Positions 57,457 to 64,000 of a stretch of 64,000 nt of DNA are shown piece after piece. Position numbers and translations under genes: made by a program. Each line of letters starts with the position of its first letter. The first letter of the stretch is position 1. Origin of the DNA: Shimia sagamensis (lineage in GTDB: Bacteria; Pseudomonadota; Alphaproteobacteria; Rhodobacterales; Rhodobacteraceae); the NCBI RefSeq assembly GCF_900182745.1, contig NZ_FXTY01000008.1, positions 62,001 through 126,000 of the forward strand. Direction: 5' to 3'. Under the pieces are notes generated by a model. That model was not told the DNA's origin and searched no databases. It was given only the letters and a program-made list of their open reading frames with translations.

Positions 57457-57667
57457 CAAATACTGAATTTAGACTATTTGATTTACAGATATCCAAGATC
57501 GCGCCAATTGTAGGCTCGCTTCCCGTTTTCATCAGCGCCTGAACGTATCCCGGTCCCTTGTTGGACGCGAGCGAAGCGGCGCGCATTGACAGGCCAGCTT
57601 CTTTGATCTGGTCGTTCAGCCGCTGTTTGATTGCGGTGATTTCTTCACTGTTCGCTTGATTGGTCAT
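57353..57667 (-). CDS. XRE-family phage repressor (CI-like)
   Basis: The 104-residue protein has an N-terminal XRE HTH (AIKQRLNDQIKEAGLSMRAASLASNKGPGYVQALMKTGSEPTIGAILDICKSNSLN) and a short C-terminal helical tail, probably for dimerisation. It lacks an autoprotease domain. It diverges from the Cro-like gene across the OR operators, the classic immunity arrangement, and is the best candidate to bind the CCGAT operators at both pL and pR. Confidence 0.8.
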   Translation of the reverse strand: MTNQANSEEITAIKQRLNDQIKEAGLSMRAASLASNKGPGYVQALMKTGSEPTIGAILDICKSNSLNSVFVIFGIEMSPETLRLVELMEQNPEKRDSLLALLGN

Positions 57668-57674
57668 GCCGTCA

Positions 57675-57748
57675 TTATCCGATATGTCGGATAAAATGGC
57701 ACGTCCTTAATTTCGGACATTGACTATCCGATATATCGGTCATAGCCA
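57675..57748 (+). promoter_or_regulatory. Rightward promoter pR with operator cluster OR
   Basis: Three operator elements are seen: TTATCCGA-TATG-TCGGATAA (57675-57694), a half-site TTTCGGACA (57711-57719) and the palindrome CCGATATATCGG (57728-57739). The last lies in the 17-base spacer between TTGACT (57720-57725) and a weak -10, TAGCCA (57743-57748). Predicted transcription would start at or near the ATG at 57755, so the Cro-like mRNA may be leaderless. The block mirrors the leftward promoter at 55536-55599. Confidence 0.7.
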
Positions 57749-57754
57749 TGTGGC

Positions 57755-58030
57755 ATGGCAAATGATGATAACGTATGGCTTGGGCCAGTTGAGCAGCTAG
57801 AGACGGAGACGGAGGAACTTGCCGCGTCTCTTCTTGCGCGTGTTGAGTTTCTTTGCGTGAAGCGCGGGTGGTCAGAAGGCTATTTCAGCAAGTTGGCTGC
57901 CGGTGATGTCAATGTGGTGAGGCGGCTACGTGACGCGGGCAGAGTGACTGCTGCTAAGATGGCGCAAATAGAGCGCTACCTTGAGGCAGAGGGAGTTCCG
58001 ACAAGTTCCGCGGCGGAGCCTGCCGAATGA
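57755..58030 (+). CDS. Cro-like regulator, first gene of the rightward operon
   Basis: The 91-residue protein holds a short HTH-like core (LLARVEFLCVKRGWSEGYFSKLAAGDVNVVRRLRDAGRVTAAKMAQIERYLEAEG). It is divergent from the XRE repressor across OR, the position of cro. No ribosome site precedes the ATG at 57755; an ATG seven bases earlier is out of frame and stops at once. Leaderless translation is plausible. Confidence 0.65.
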   Translation: MANDDNVWLGPVEQLETETEELAASLLARVEFLCVKRGWSEGYFSKLAAGDVNVVRRLRDAGRVTAAKMAQIERYLEAEGVPTSSAAEPAE

Positions 58031-58133
58031 CCTGCGCTTGTCACTCCTCCAATTCGACACGCATCACTTGGCCACCACTTTGCGGGCGTGGCCGCGAGTC
58101 GTCTTTTTGCCCGCTAACCTCCCTGTTTAACTT

Positions 58134-58179
58134 GACCCGGTGTGCCTGCCTACTCGCAGCGCATCGGGTCGCTTTTTTT
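58134..58179 (+). terminator. Intrinsic terminator between the Cro-like gene and the next operon
   Basis: GACCCGGTG (58134-58142) pairs with CATCGGGTC (58162-58170, one G-U pair), followed by GC and seven T. It lies 104 bases after the Cro-like stop and 15 before the next gene's ATG, a position like lambda tR1. Confidence 0.8.
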
Positions 58180-58193
58180 GACGGGGTGGCGGT

Positions 58194-58520
58194 ATGACGG
58201 TGCATCGCAGCCTGAGCACGATTGACGCTGAAATAGTGATTGGCAGTGCAGAGTTTTCTGAGAAGCCAGAGCTATTGGAATGTCAAAGGCTTTGGTGTGA
58301 GGTGATCCGCGATGCCTTCAAAGTGGCAACAGAGCCGGGCAGTGCAGACACCTTAAGCGAGATTTTGGTGTCGCGGGATTTCTTCCGGGCGTCGGCGCAT
58401 TTCTACACCATTTGCGGGCTTGGTGGTCTTGAAGGCGATTACATTTTACCGAAGGTGCACCAGCACATGTATAGCCCTGATGTTGTGGCGCGCATGGCGC
58501 GGCGCGGGGTGCATTCATGA
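58194..58520 (+). CDS. Phage protein of unknown function
   Basis: This 108-residue protein begins MTVHRSLSTIDAEIVIGSAEFSEKPELLECQRLWCEVIRDAF and ends in a basic helix (VARMARRGVHS). No family is recognised. It opens the rightward operon after the terminator, and its stop overlaps the methyltransferase start (ATGA). Confidence 0.65.
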   Translation: MTVHRSLSTIDAEIVIGSAEFSEKPELLECQRLWCEVIRDAFKVATEPGSADTLSEILVSRDFFRASAHFYTICGLGGLEGDYILPKVHQHMYSPDVVARMARRGVHS

Positions 58521-59275
58521 GCATCGTGCGCGAGGTCACGATTGGCAATATCCGCCTGATCCAAGGGGACATGCGCGCGGTGTTGCCTGAGCTGATCAAG
58601 CAGGGCGTGCGTGCCGATTTGTTGGCCACAGACCCGCCATATAAGCTCACATCGGGCGGCAAGGCTTCCAAAGCCATGGGCGGCAAATTTGCGCCATCGG
58701 TCTATGACAATTCCGGTGAGTTGATGGCGGTTGTGCCGTGGGAAGACATGGCCCCGGTGATCTATCCCGCGTTGGCCGATGATGCCGACGCCTATGTCAT
58801 GGCCGAAGACAAAAACATCTTTCGCGCGCACGCCGCCTTTGTTGGGGCGGGGTTTGATTATCACAGCCTTTTGGTTTGGGACAAACTCACCGCCTCGCGG
58901 ACACGGTATTACCGCAAGCGGTTGGAGCATGTGCTTTACCTGTGGAAGGGCAAGGCGCGTGACATCAATTTTGGTGGCTCTGATCGCATCTTTCGTTGCC
59001 CGCGCCCAAAAAACGCGCTGCATCCGACGCAAAAGCCGGTTGATTTGATGGCGCATTACATCGGCAATTCCACCGATGCAGGGCAGTTGGTGCTTGATCC
59101 GTTTATGGGGGCGGGCACCACGCTTGTGGCGGCGGCGCAGCTAGGCCGTGCGGCGATTGGCATAGAGCTTGAAAGCGAATGGTTTGATCTGGCCTTTGAG
59201 CGAGTGGAGCAGGCCGTTTATGAGGTGTCAAAAAATGCGCCTGTGAGCGCCCATAAGGGGGCTTTGGCGGTATGA
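58517..59275 (+). CDS. DNA methyltransferase, N6-adenine/N4-cytosine (beta-class)
   Basis: The 252-residue enzyme shows catalytic motif IV DPPY at 39-42 before the AdoMet motif FMGAGTT at 196-202, the beta-class order of N6_N4 methyltransferases. HPTQKPVDLMAHYI precedes the AdoMet motif, as usual. An orphan phage methylase in an early operon usually protects phage DNA from host restriction or mimics host methylation. The recognition sequence is unknown; the lack of the C-terminal extension seen in CcrM argues against a true CcrM. Confidence 0.9.
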   Translation: MSIVREVTIGNIRLIQGDMRAVLPELIKQGVRADLLATDPPYKLTSGGKASKAMGGKFAPSVYDNSGELMAVVPWEDMAPVIYPALADDADAYVMAEDKNIFRAHAAFVGAGFDYHSLLVWDKLTASRTRYYRKRLEHVLYLWKGKARDINFGGSDRIFRCPRPKNALHPTQKPVDLMAHYIGNSTDAGQLVLDPFMGAGTTLVAAAQLGRAAIGIELESEWFDLAFERVEQAVYEVSKNAPVSAHKGALAV

Positions 59276-59658
59276 CTATGCTGGCCCCCATAAGCGCGAA
59301 TGCACCGGCGGTGCATTTTGACCCAGAGCCGTTTCACGTGGCAGCAAGCCGGGAACTTGCGGCCTATCCGCTGGTTGCGCCCGGTGTGTGCTTCAATCCG
59401 ATGTGCTCCAGAGACTTCGCACCCAAGCGCCCATGGCAGCTTTATTGCTGCGAAGTCTGCCGCAAGGTGGGTGAAGTGGAAATGCGCAAGGTCGGCCACA
59501 AGGCCGCGCCTGCACTTCTGGCGTGGCGCATGGGCAAATATGAGCGCGACGACACCGCGCTGCGCGACCTGTCCAAAGCGGGCCGCAACTATGTCAGCAA
59601 CCTGCAATCCGCGTGGTGGAATGACCGCCGCGCGCGGGCGGAAAGGGGGCGGGCATGA
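59272..59658 (+). CDS. Phage zinc-ribbon-like protein
   Basis: The 128-residue protein has cysteines at 40, 45, 59, 60 and 63 (CFNPMC...YCCEVC), a likely zinc site, then an amphipathic helical C-terminus rich in Arg. It overlaps its neighbours by four bases on both sides. DNA binding is a reasonable guess, no more. Confidence 0.65.
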   Translation: MTMLAPISANAPAVHFDPEPFHVAASRELAAYPLVAPGVCFNPMCSRDFAPKRPWQLYCCEVCRKVGEVEMRKVGHKAAPALLAWRMGKYERDDTALRDLSKAGRNYVSNLQSAWWNDRRARAERGRA

Positions 59659-60305
59659 TCGAAGCATTTCGCGAGGCCCATGGTCAACCACGAGCGCGGG
59701 CGTTCTGTTCTTCCTGTGATCGCGAACCGGAGGTTTTTGCCTGTGAGCACGAACCGTCGCGCCGCAAAAAAGTGCCAACCGTCGTGGCGGGTATGGCGCA
59801 CAAGAAACTTCAAAACATGGGTTGGGTCGTCAGCGGTGGCAAGCTTCGGTGCCCGACCTGCGAGGCCAAGAGAAAGGCGGTAAGTATGGCACATGCAAGC
59901 CAAACCAAAGCGGCCCCAGCGGCGCAGCTAAATGAGCCAACACGGGCGCAAAAACGCCAGATCATGGATTTGCTCGGCGAGGTCTATGACGTTGATGCAG
60001 GGCGCTATCTCGGTGGCGATACCGATGACACCGTGGCCAGCGTTTTGGACATGATGCCGGGGTGGGTCGCGCAGTTGCGTGAGGAGTTTTTTGGCGCTGA
60101 TGGTGGCAACGACGATATGGACGCTGCTTTGCGGGATATCCGAAAGGTTGTCGAAGACATCACCGAATTGCTTTCGTCCGGTCGCACGCTTGTTGAGCTT
60201 GGCACAAAGAAGCTGGAGCAGGCGCAGGCGCTGGAATCGCAAGTTGCAAAAATCAAAGTTGCGGTTGGCCCGCGCGGGCTGAAAAAGGCAGGGGTGCAGG
60301 CATGA
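59655..60305 (+). CDS. Phage protein with four-cysteine zinc site and C-terminal coiled coil
   Basis: The 216-residue protein opens with FCSSCDREPEVFACEHE and LRCPTCEAKRK, which together can bind zinc. The C-terminal half has a long helix (LVELGTKKLEQAQALESQVAKIKVAV). Its family is not recognised. It lies in the replication-linked rightward operon with four-base overlaps at each end. Confidence 0.65.
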   Translation: MIEAFREAHGQPRARAFCSSCDREPEVFACEHEPSRRKKVPTVVAGMAHKKLQNMGWVVSGGKLRCPTCEAKRKAVSMAHASQTKAAPAAQLNEPTRAQKRQIMDLLGEVYDVDAGRYLGGDTDDTVASVLDMMPGWVAQLREEFFGADGGNDDMDAALRDIRKVVEDITELLSSGRTLVELGTKKLEQAQALESQVAKIKVAVGPRGLKKAGVQA

Positions 60306-60520
60306 GCGATCCAGTCAATCATCCGGCCCATTACGCTTCACATCCAAGCGGTGTGGAGTGCATCGATATCGTCGAACACATGAATTTCTCCCTTGGCAAC
60401 GCTGTCAAATATATCTGGCGGGCGGGCTTGAAAGGTGACGACATCGAAGACCTTGAGAAGGCTGAGTTCTATATCAAGCGTGAGCTAGCGCGGCGGCGTA
60501 CGGCCAGGGGGCAGGGATGA
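60302..60520 (+). CDS. DUF3310 phage protein
   Basis: The 72-residue protein reads NHPAHYASHPSGVECIDIVEHMNFSLGNAVKYIWRAGLKGDDIEDLEKAEFYIKREL, an almost textbook DUF3310 sequence. The family is widespread in tailed phages next to replication or nucleotide-metabolism genes; its role is unknown. Coupled to both neighbours by overlapping start/stop codons. Confidence 0.9.
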   Translation: MSDPVNHPAHYASHPSGVECIDIVEHMNFSLGNAVKYIWRAGLKGDDIEDLEKAEFYIKRELARRRTARGQG

Positions 60521-60879
60521 TTGAGATCAACGCCACATCCCAAGCGCTCAGCGTGGTGCTGGAAGAGGTCTCGCAGGGCGTCAGCTACATTTACGTTGTG
60601 CCATCGCACATAGATATCGCGCAATCCATGGCATTGGCCAGCCAGCTGCGCACGCCAACCGGTAAAAACCGGAGCCGGATCATGCAATTTGGCGATGCCA
60701 TACTTCGGTTCGCCCCGGCGGCCAATGATCCCACGGCAACGACGCGCGCGTGGGGAGGGTTGGTTGAAATTGACCCTGAAGTCTTTCTCGCGGTGGACAG
60801 CGCGGATGCGCAGGCGTGGCGCGGTGTGCAGTTGGTCTGCGCTTCACGGTTTGCACGCGACAATCGGAGGACGTCATGA
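60517..60879 (+). CDS. Phage protein of unknown function
   Basis: The 120-residue product begins MIEINATSQALSVVLEEVSQGVSYIYVVPSHIDIAQSMALASQLR and is of mixed alpha/beta type. It looks a little like a nucleotide-binding fold (SYIYVVPS...), but no motif is conclusive. Overlaps the genes on both sides by four bases. Confidence 0.6.
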   Translation: MIEINATSQALSVVLEEVSQGVSYIYVVPSHIDIAQSMALASQLRTPTGKNRSRIMQFGDAILRFAPAANDPTATTRAWGGLVEIDPEVFLAVDSADAQAWRGVQLVCASRFARDNRRTS

Positions 60880-61499
60880 CCGAAACCAAACCGCGTTTGC
60901 AGGTGGTCGAAGACGACACGATTGCAGACTACCCGATTTCCGCCACGGTGCGCCTGGACAGTCATTTCTTTGTGCCATGGAACCTCAAACGCTGGCGAGG
61001 CAGTGAGTTTCGCCGCCATGGCTACGCGGACCCGGCGGTTGGGTTCTTTGGCATGGAACTGTTCTTTGTGGCGCAGGATGAAACACCCATCGGCACCTTG
61101 CCGGTGGATGATGACTCTCTGGCTTTTCTGTTGCGGATGCCTGTGGAGCGCTGGAAAGAGCTTAAGGCGCGGGCGCAGTCTCCGCTGCATGGCTGGTATC
61201 AGGTGCAGTGCGACAATGGCCAGATGCGGCTTGCCCATAAGGTGGTCACCGAAGTGGCGCTGGATGCCATCGGGGCCAAGGCGCGCAACGATGCCAAACA
61301 CGCGGACGACCGGATGCGCAAGCGGCTCAACACCATTGCCAAGCATCTGCGTGAGAGCATCAACGGCGCGGCCATGTATGCCGACAACGAGGAGCTGGTG
61401 AATCAGATCAGTGATTGGGTGGAGGTCGCCTATCCGGGTGGCAGCGCCACGGTCAAACGCATCAAAGAGGCGCTAAATGCTTTGTCAACGCGCCGCTGA
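60876..61499 (+). CDS. DUF1376-like phage replication-region protein
   Basis: The 207-residue protein carries LDSHFFVPWNLKRWRGSEFRRHGYADPAVGFFGMELFFVAQDETPIGTLPVDDDSLAFLLRM, resembling the N-terminal winged-helix-like DUF1376 (YdaU-type) region found in phage replication modules, then a helical C-terminus. It is directly followed by the candidate origin. A role in replication start is inferred from position. Confidence 0.65.
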   Translation: MTETKPRLQVVEDDTIADYPISATVRLDSHFFVPWNLKRWRGSEFRRHGYADPAVGFFGMELFFVAQDETPIGTLPVDDDSLAFLLRMPVERWKELKARAQSPLHGWYQVQCDNGQMRLAHKVVTEVALDAIGAKARNDAKHADDRMRKRLNTIAKHLRESINGAAMYADNEELVNQISDWVEVAYPGGSATVKRIKEALNALSTRR

Positions 61500-61703
61500 G
61501 ACAGCTTCAATTTCTTCCGCCAATTCTTCCGCTGGAAGTTTTGGAAATTCTTTGCGCCGTTTTTGGAAGTTTTCGTTTCTTCCGAAAACCGCGCCGCTGA
61601 AAGGAAAGGAGAAGAAATTAAAAGAAAAAGAAACTTCCGAGGCACGGCAATAATTGGCGTTTTGGCCTGTGGATAAGTGGGATTTGCAGAGAAGGGGAAA
61701 GGC
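61500..61703. other. Candidate phage replication origin
   Basis: This gap carries repeated TTCTTCCG/GGAAG elements: TTCTTCCGC at 61512 and 61524 (12 bases apart), GGAAGTTTT at 61534 and 61565, TTCTTCCG at 61577 and CTTCCG at 61634. An A-rich stretch follows (61606-61632) and then an exact DnaA box, TGTGGATAA (61668-61676, reverse of TTATCCACA). Iterons, an unwinding-prone stretch and a DnaA box in the middle of the early rightward operon suggest an origin. Confidence 0.6.
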
Positions 61704-62306
61704 ATGGATGCGGCAGCGCAGGCAGAAGGTGAAAAGCGAGTGATGGCGCTTTTGTTTGATCCGTTGGAGGGGTTGGGACTTGGTAAGCCTACCACCACCA
61801 ACAAGGCGGGTTATGAGAAAATGAAGCGCATGGTGTGCGGGTGTTTGGCACATCTGACAGAGGCACAGCTTGGCGAGTTGCGCGAGTGGGCGCAGGCCCA
61901 TCCCGGCGGGCCGCAAAAGGATCGGGTGCCAAATGGTCAGGTGTTGTTGGCGCGAGTGAAGGACACCACGCGGCCTACGGGTGGCAAATCGGTATCGCCG
62001 TTGATGCAGGAGGTGTTTTCCAACCAGCTTGGCGCAGATGCCATCAAAGGTGGATGGGCACCGGAGTTAATGAAGTGGTTTCGCGTCGTGCCTTTGGGCG
62101 AGCGCAAGTGGCCGCAAGGCTACACGGTGAGTCAGATCAAGAAAGACGCCTATCAGTCCATTCGGCGGCAACGGGATATTCAAATGCGCTTGGATCGACG
62201 CGACGCCATCTCGGCGGAGGATCAGGCATTCTATGACGGGCGTGAAGCGGCGATGCAGGAATGCCGCGACGTGCGCAAGCAAAACACAAAAGGGGCAGCG
62301 GCATGA
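61704..62306 (+). CDS. Phage protein of unknown function in the replication region
   Basis: The 200-residue, mainly helical protein (KAGYEKMKRMVCGCLAHLTEAQLGELREWAQAH...) follows the candidate origin. GGGGAAAGG precedes the ATG at 61704. Its position beside the DUF1376-like protein is where helicase loaders or primosome proteins often lie, but no motif supports a specific call. The stop overlaps the next start (ATGA). Confidence 0.6.
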   Translation: MDAAAQAEGEKRVMALLFDPLEGLGLGKPTTTNKAGYEKMKRMVCGCLAHLTEAQLGELREWAQAHPGGPQKDRVPNGQVLLARVKDTTRPTGGKSVSPLMQEVFSNQLGADAIKGGWAPELMKWFRVVPLGERKWPQGYTVSQIKKDAYQSIRRQRDIQMRLDRRDAISAEDQAFYDGREAAMQECRDVRKQNTKGAAA

Positions 62307-63151
62307 CGGATCAGCAGGTGATTGTGGTTGGGGCAAACGGTGTTGCACGTTTGGTTGCACGTTTGGTTGAGCAACGGGCGCAGGAAGAATCGGCGCGGAT
62401 AGCGGCGGTCAAGGCGCGTGGCGCTGTCCCGCCGGAGGTTGGGCCGGATGTGATAGAAGCGCCCGCGCGTGGGCCGGTGCGCATGTCTGATCAAAGGCGC
62501 ATGGTGCGCACGGATGGCGGTGGCATGGTTCGGGTGCATGATGGCTATCAGGGTCGCAAGACATTGCACCGGGCCGATGCCTTTGACGTGATCCAAGCTA
62601 AGGCCCGTGCCGCCCATACCAAGGCCACGCGCAAGGCAGAGCAGGCAGGGCAGGCCGTGCCGGTGTGGTGCGCACCGTTCTCGCCTGGTCAGGTGGCTAT
62701 GGGGCGTCATTACCGTGATCTTGTGGAGCGATGGGAGTGCGCGGGCGTCAAGTGTTCGTCGCTGGAAAGCCTGTCACAGGGCAGCAGCGGCACGGGTGGC
62801 GATTTCATGGATGCGGTGTTGGCGGACGGGCAGCGTGTCGACTTGCTGCGCCGTCGCATTGGCACGGGTGTTGCGTTGGCGGTGCGCCGTGTGCGTCCAA
62901 CCAATCGCCATAAGCGCGGCTTGATCCTAGATCGCTACCTTGTGGATGCGGTGTGTCTTCGAGAGAAGAGCGTCACGGATGTGTTGCGCGCCAGTGGTTG
63001 GGTCAAGGACGGGCAGAGCGCCAAGGGTGAACACGTGAAGGCGTTGGTTGCTTCCTTGGGCGTTGCTTTGGACCGTATGGCGGGGCCAATGCGTTGCCCA
63101 CGCATGGCATCGGCGGCGTTTGGCGGTGGCTGTGTTCCGCTGTTTGAGTGA
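62303..63151 (+). CDS. Possible late-gene regulator (DUF6456-like C-terminus)
   Basis: The 282-residue protein has a basic N-terminal half and a compact C-terminal half (FSPGQVAMGRHYRDLVERWECAGVKCSSLESLSQGSSGTGGDFMDAVLADGQRVDLLRRRI ... KSVTDVLRASGWVKDG) with an HTH-like end, similar to what I know as DUF6456-type domains. It is the last gene before the promoter/terminator block at 63,219-63,300 and the structural genes, the position of Q-type antiterminators. Function is inferred from position. Confidence 0.5.
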   Translation: MTDQQVIVVGANGVARLVARLVEQRAQEESARIAAVKARGAVPPEVGPDVIEAPARGPVRMSDQRRMVRTDGGGMVRVHDGYQGRKTLHRADAFDVIQAKARAAHTKATRKAEQAGQAVPVWCAPFSPGQVAMGRHYRDLVERWECAGVKCSSLESLSQGSSGTGGDFMDAVLADGQRVDLLRRRIGTGVALAVRRVRPTNRHKRGLILDRYLVDAVCLREKSVTDVLRASGWVKDGQSAKGEHVKALVASLGVALDRMAGPMRCPRMASAAFGGGCVPLFE

Positions 63152-63218
63152 GTCGCGGCACTGTGTTGGAAGTGATTGACATTTAGTTGTTTGGTAACAG
63201 GTGGTTATAAGATAGTTA

Positions 63219-63248
63219 TTGACGCCAAAGTCGTCAGCCCCTTACTAA
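63219..63248 (+). promoter_or_regulatory. Candidate late promoter
   Basis: TTGACG (63219-63224), an 18-base spacer and TACTAA (63243-63248) form a moderate sigma-70-type promoter in the 276-base gap between the possible late regulator and the HNH gene. Another TTGACA lies at 63176 without a well-placed -10. Confidence 0.4.
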
Positions 63249-63265
63249 ATATGCATCATCTACAA

Positions 63266-63300
63266 GAACGCCCACGGGAAACCGTCGGGCGTTTTGCTTT
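63266..63300 (+). terminator. Intrinsic terminator 18 bases after the candidate late promoter
   Basis: AACGCCC-ACGG, a GAAA tetraloop and CCGT-C-GGGCGTT form an 11-bp stem with one bulged C, followed by TTTGCTTTT. It would stop transcripts from the upstream promoter after a short leader unless they are antiterminated. Confidence 0.75.
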
Positions 63301-63427
63301 TGAAGAGCACGATCCGACAGCCGGAGTGGTGCCCGACGGAAGCACTGAAGTGAGCGCTGGCCGGATGAGATGCTGCTACGGCGGCGCGCTGGCGTTCACG
63401 ACATTCAAGTTGGTGAGGGAGCAGGAC

Positions 63428-63799
63428 ATGGGACGCCTATCGGGTCGTGGCCTTCCGCCTCGTCTTGGCCGGGAGCCTTCCCGGTTTGGGACAGCTCCCA
63501 AATCAGAGGCGGATCGAAGTCGCCAGCGTGATGCCACGCAAGCATGGCGCGCCTGGTACAAGACATCGAAGTGGCAAAAGTTGCGGCGCATCATTCTGAA
63601 GCGTGACGGCTACATCTGCCAGAAGACGGGCGTCGCCTTGGTCGGCAAGTATCCTGCGCCTAATAGCCCGGTGGTCGACCACAAGGTTCCGCACCGTGGT
63701 GATCCAGATCTGTTCTGGGATCAGGACAATCTTCAGGCTGTCTCAAAGGCCTACCACGACACAACGAAACAGAGCTTGGAGAAGCGCGGTCTCGCATAG
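63428..63799 (+). CDS. Phage HNH endonuclease
   Basis: The 123-residue protein has KWQKLRRIILKRDGYICQKTGV followed by SPVVDHKVPHRGDPDLFWDQDNLQAVSKAYHDTTK, the HNH nuclease pattern seen next to terminase genes in tailed phages, where it aids DNA packaging. GGGAGCAGG precedes the ATG at 63428. The frame is open upstream to 63176 but that part holds the terminator and is not protein-like. Confidence 0.88.
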   Translation: MGRLSGRGLPPRLGREPSRFGTAPKSEADRSRQRDATQAWRAWYKTSKWQKLRRIILKRDGYICQKTGVALVGKYPAPNSPVVDHKVPHRGDPDLFWDQDNLQAVSKAYHDTTKQSLEKRGLA

Positions 63800-63872
63800 G
63801 GAGGGGGGGGTGAAAAGTCCCCAACCTGCCAAAGCCCAGACCCGCACTCCTAGCTGTCGGAGATTTTTTTTC

Positions 63873-64000
63873 GTGAGTGATGAAAATCAGACTGTTGTAG
63901 ACCTGTTCGGCAATGAACGATATCTCACGCCTCGAACCAAAGGGCGTCCGGCATTTGAGTGGACGGAAGAAAACTCCAATAAAGTCAGTATGTTACTGGC
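63873..64000 (+). CDS. Terminase small subunit-like protein, 5' part
   Basis: The window ends inside this gene. From GTG at 63873 (GGAG at 63859-63862) it reads MSDENQTVVDLFGNERYLTPRTKGRPAFEWTEENSNKVSMLL, the start pattern of small terminase-like HTH proteins of alphaproteobacterial phages (a GRPxFxxTEEN stretch leading into a DNA-binding helix). Small terminase binds the packaging site. Position directly after HNH supports the call. Confidence 0.65.
   Translation, partial: MSDENQTVVDLFGNERYLTPRTKGRPAFEWTEENSNKVSMLL

Noticed and set aside
58517..59275. Calling the phage methylase CcrM (GANTC-specific)
   Set aside because: It lacks the C-terminal extension typical of CcrM and is much shorter; the target cannot be read from sequence.
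61430..61916. Two minus-strand frames across the candidate origin
   Set aside because: Low-complexity translations that come from the TTCTTCC repeats and A-rich tract; no ribosome site.
63176..63427. N-terminal extension of the HNH protein from 63,176
   Set aside because: The extension would translate a terminator hairpin, has no ribosome site and is not HNH-like; ATG at 63,428 has a good site.
48912..64000. CRISPR array or anti-phage cas genes in the accessory part
   Set aside because: No regularly spaced direct repeats and no Cas-like protein seen; repeats present are operators or iterons.

Overview
The window looks like a chromosomal segment of an alphaproteobacterium of the order Rhodobacterales (Roseobacter-type). 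Three things point there: the gene set (CckA hybrid kinase, heme A synthase CtaA, an iscR-iscS-sufBCD-sufS operon with a cysteine-poor IscR, a corrinoid-activation ASKHA ferredoxin), the regulatory sites (a GAAC-N7-GAAC LexA box before recA, an Irr-type iron box before iscR, CtrA-type TTAA-N7-TTAA boxes before cckA), and uniform moderately high G+C coding sequence. No gene-free stretch exceeds about 300 bases; the longest gaps (8095-8344, 16203-16475, 19918-20195, 29942-30195, 61500-61703, 63152-63427) are described where they hold something.

Bases 1-48,911 are core chromosome. From left to right: the end of trmJ; ctaA and an M32 carboxypeptidase; two exported proteins on the minus strand; gyrA; a SYLF lipid-binding protein; a radical SAM enzyme; a zwf-pgl-pgi operon behind a LacI-type palindrome; tRNA-Gly(CCC); an ASKHA corrinoid-activation protein; guaB; a chemoreceptor; rsmB; cckA; a sulfotransferase; recA plus a MOSC protein; alaS; small genes including one broken reading frame; a class II glutamine amidotransferase; a Cys-loop-like pentameric ion channel; typA; two small transporters; icd; a GDPD phosphodiesterase coupled to a phospholipase A2-like exported protein; an HD-domain/hydrolase operon; and an 11-gene iscR-suf iron-sulfur assembly operon ending at 48,780.

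At 48,835 lies tRNA-Arg(CCG). A tyrosine integrase faces it, and from there to the right edge the DNA is the left part of a temperate phage genome (at least 15 kb; its right end is outside the window). Layout: a leftward early operon (55,529 down to 48,992) with YfdQ/DUF2303, a methyltransferase-like protein, DUF5131, tandem MazG, an excisionase-like protein and integrase; a central control region (55,530-58,030) with two HTH regulators on the minus strand, a Cro-like gene on the plus strand and a GNAT-like accessory gene; and a rightward operon (58,194-63,151) with a DNA methyltransferase, zinc-binding small proteins, DUF3310, a DUF1376-like protein, a candidate replication origin with iterons and a DnaA box, and a possible late regulator. 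An HNH endonuclease and the start of a terminase small-subunit gene follow, cut by the window edge.

The most notable non-coding signal is in the prophage. The leftward and rightward early operons appear to start from near-copy promoters (TTGACT, 17-base spacer, weak -10) whose spacers carry the same CCGAT-type operator palindrome, with extra half-sites around them. This is a lambda-like OL/OR arrangement, with a second, differently regulated HTH gene beside it. The core chromosome adds a possible CtrA-cckA feedback loop, a bacterial pLGIC and a phospholipid-degrading gene pair.
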